DNA from: Rhodoferax sp.
GTDB taxonomy: Bacteria > Pseudomonadota > Gammaproteobacteria > Burkholderiales > Burkholderiaceae_C
DNA length: 8,326 nucleotides
NCBI GenBank assembly: GCA_020048795.1
Contig: JAIFMA010000206.1
Span: 1-8,326, forward strand
Direction of reading: 5' to 3'
Part shown: piece after piece, positions 7,266-8,326 of the stretch
Numbering within the stretch: position 1 is the first letter of the stretch
Layout: each line of letters begins with the position of its first letter
The notes under the pieces: model-generated
Seen by the model: the letters and a program-made list of their open reading frames with translations, nothing else
What the model was told of the DNA's origin: nothing
Databases searched by the model: none
Translations under genes and position numbers: made by a program

Positions 7266-7283
7266 AGGTCAGTCATCTGACTT
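7266..7283. terminator. Weak hairpin between the convergent mnmH and the small gene
   Basis: GTCAG-TCAT-CTGAC forms a 5-bp stem with a 4-base loop, extended by one G-T and one A-T pair. It sits in the 29-base gap between mnmH and the convergent small gene, just reaching the latter's stop codon. No T-run follows on either strand, so intrinsic termination is doubtful. Confidence 0.3.
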
Positions 7284-7440
7284 AGGAGGGGACGGACACA
7301 GGAGCTGAATGCTCATTATTGTCTACAGGCGAGCCCTCCCCGACCTTGCGTTGGGCTTTCTCTTTCAACTTTTCTTCCTTTTTCTTCTTTTTGGCCAGTT
7401 CTTTCTGACGTTTTTCGTAACCGTAATTTGGTGTTGCCAA
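7282..7440 (-). CDS. Small lysine-rich protein of 52 residues, function unknown
   Basis: Reading from a TTG at 7440 gives 52 codons ending in TAA at 7284-7282. The product starts MATPNYGYEKRQKELAKK, continues as a highly charged helix (five consecutive Lys at 17-21, then alternating Glu/Lys to about 32), and ends in a Gly/Ser/Pro/Asn-rich, probably disordered tail. An in-frame TGA four codons upstream of the TTG rules out a longer form, and there is no in-frame ATG, so TTG is the only sensible start. A purine-rich GAAAG lies about 6 bases upstream. From memory, short uncharacterised proteins with a similar PNYxYEKRQxELAKK start are common in betaproteobacteria; I could not check this. The gene follows metC by 42 bases on the same strand. 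The basic helix could bind nucleic acid or ribosomes, but that is speculation. Low-complexity sequence is the main reason for doubt. Confidence 0.7.
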   Translation of the reverse strand: MATPNYGYEKRQKELAKKKKKEEKLKEKAQRKVGEGSPVDNNEHSAPVSVPS

Positions 7441-7482
7441 TGTAGTCTTTCAGTGTTGTAAACGCGGATTTTACCTGTTGCG

Positions 7483-8326
7483 TCAGGCAAGCTGCTTCAG
7501 GGCTTGCCGCAAATCAAGCTGTAAATCCGCCACCGCCTCCAGCCCAATGGAAAAACGCACCAGGGTGCCGGGTTGCAGGTGACTGGGCCAGTTTGATCGC
7601 ATCGCCTGAAGTTCGTAGGGCATCACCAAACTGACTGGCCCACCCCAACTGTAGCCAATCTCAAACAACTGCAGTGCATCACAAAACGCGTCCACCTGAG
7701 CCTGGCTGTAGCAGGGCTTGAAGATGACACTGAACAACCCGGCAGCACCGCCGGGTTCAGTCAGGCACAGCCGACTCCATTGCGAATGCCCCGGCGACTG
7801 CGGCAGAGCTGGATGCAGCACTTGCGCAAATTCGGCACATGTCAGACTCCACCGCGCCAGCGCACGCGTGGCCTCATCATGCGCCCGGTATCGCAAGGGC
7901 AGACTTGGCAAGCCGCGCAACACGGCTTCAGCGTCGTTGGCAGCAACACCCAGACCCAGACGCATGTGGCAAAGCTTTAGCCGCATATGCAAAGCTTGAT
8001 CTACCGTGATGACACTGCCCATCAGCACATCACCGCCGCCACTCGGATATTTGGTCAGTGCGTGGATAGAGATATCCACCGCCAACGCAGGTTGGGCATC
8101 AGGGTACAGGTCAAATGGCTTGAAAGCCAGGCCAGCGCCCCAGGTGTTGTCCAGCGCGCACAACACACCAGCTGCCTTACAGAGCCGCACCTGTTGACAC
8201 AGATCCGGGAACTCCAGCGTGACCGAACCGGCCGCTTCAAGCCAGACCAAACGGGTATTGGGACCAATTTTGGCGGCCATATCCTGTGGGCGCAGGGCAT
8301 CATAAAAGCGGTGGCGAATGCCCCAG
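7483..8326 (-). CDS. metC: Cystathionine beta-lyase (MetC), 5' end cut by the window edge
   Basis: This pyridoxal-phosphate enzyme of the Cys/Met-metabolism family cleaves cystathionine to homocysteine, pyruvate and ammonia in methionine synthesis. The window holds the last 280 codons; the frame stays open through base 8326, and the missing N-terminus should be about 110 residues judging by the E. coli enzyme (about 395). Visible family features are PNTRLVWLEAAGSVT, the cofactor-contacting Asp in ALDNTWGAG, the PLP-binding Lys in ALTKYPSGGGD (codon at 8052-8050), the HPALPQSPGH segment, YSWGGPVSL, and the late Arg of LVRFSIGLE that contacts the substrate carboxylate. YSWGG and LEAAGSVT favour MetC over MetB or MetZ. 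An internal ATG at 8280 exists, but clear homologous sequence (for example RFYDALRPQD) precedes it, so it is not the start. The stop TGA is at 7485-7483, and the small lysine-rich gene follows on the same strand. Confidence 0.94.
   Translation of the reverse strand, partial: WGIRHRFYDALRPQDMAAKIGPNTRLVWLEAAGSVTLEFPDLCQQVRLCKAAGVLCALDNTWGAGLAFKPFDLYPDAQPALAVDISIHALTKYPSGGGDVLMGSVITVDQALHMRLKLCHMRLGLGVAANDAEAVLRGLPSLPLRYRAHDEATRALARWSLTCAEFAQVLHPALPQSPGHSQWSRLCLTEPGGAAGLFSVIFKPCYSQAQVDAFCDALQLFEIGYSWGGPVSLVMPYELQAMRSNWPSHLQPGTLVRFSIGLEAVADLQLDLRQALKQLA

Noticed and set aside
7285..7341. GGAGGG near 7285 and CCCTCC near 7334 as a possible hairpin
   Set aside because: Only six pairs with a loop of over 40 bases, located inside the small coding gene; not a credible terminator.
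1..8326. tRNA, rRNA, CRISPR, insertion sequence or riboswitch
   Set aside because: The window is almost fully occupied by protein genes; I saw no cloverleaf, regular spaced repeats, transposase motifs, terminal inverted repeats or long structured leader.

Overview
The window looks like ordinary chromosomal DNA of a betaproteobacterium, most likely Burkholderiales and probably Comamonadaceae (Rhodoferax-like). I base this on gene content, moderate-to-high GC, dense packing and the style of the proteins. The genus is an inference from memory of similar proteins, not from a search. I see no mobile element, CRISPR array, rRNA, tRNA or prophage signal.

Layout, left to right. (1) A sensory pair on the + strand: a secreted ModA-like type-2 periplasmic binding protein (46-828), then after 36 bases a very large membrane hybrid histidine kinase (865-4839; three PAS domains, HisKA, HATPase, two receivers, HPt). 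(2) A YbbA-type ABC ATPase on the - strand (4814-5509) whose 3' end overlaps the kinase 3' end by 26 bases. (3) Divergent from it, a + strand pair: a TesA-type secreted SGNH esterase/thioesterase (5508-6191) and the tRNA 2-selenouridine synthase mnmH/selU (6188-7252), joined by a 4-base stop/start overlap. (4) On the - strand, reading toward mnmH, a cystathionine beta-lyase (metC) cut by the right edge of the window (7483-8326), followed by a 52-codon lysine-rich small gene with a TTG start (7282-7440).

How they work together. The binding protein and kinase plausibly form one periplasmic ligand-sensing phosphorelay comparable in architecture to TorT/TorS; the cognate output regulator is not in the window. 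ybbA and tesA are head-to-head as in E. coli, but the usual YbbP permease gene does not follow ybbA here. mnmH points to selenium-modified tRNA wobble bases, which also needs SelD, not seen here. metC belongs to methionine biosynthesis.

The most notable points are the binding-protein/kinase pair, the ybbA/tesA start region where both candidate ATGs share one CATG, and the small TTG-initiated lysine-rich gene. I did not find evidence for a clearly new system.
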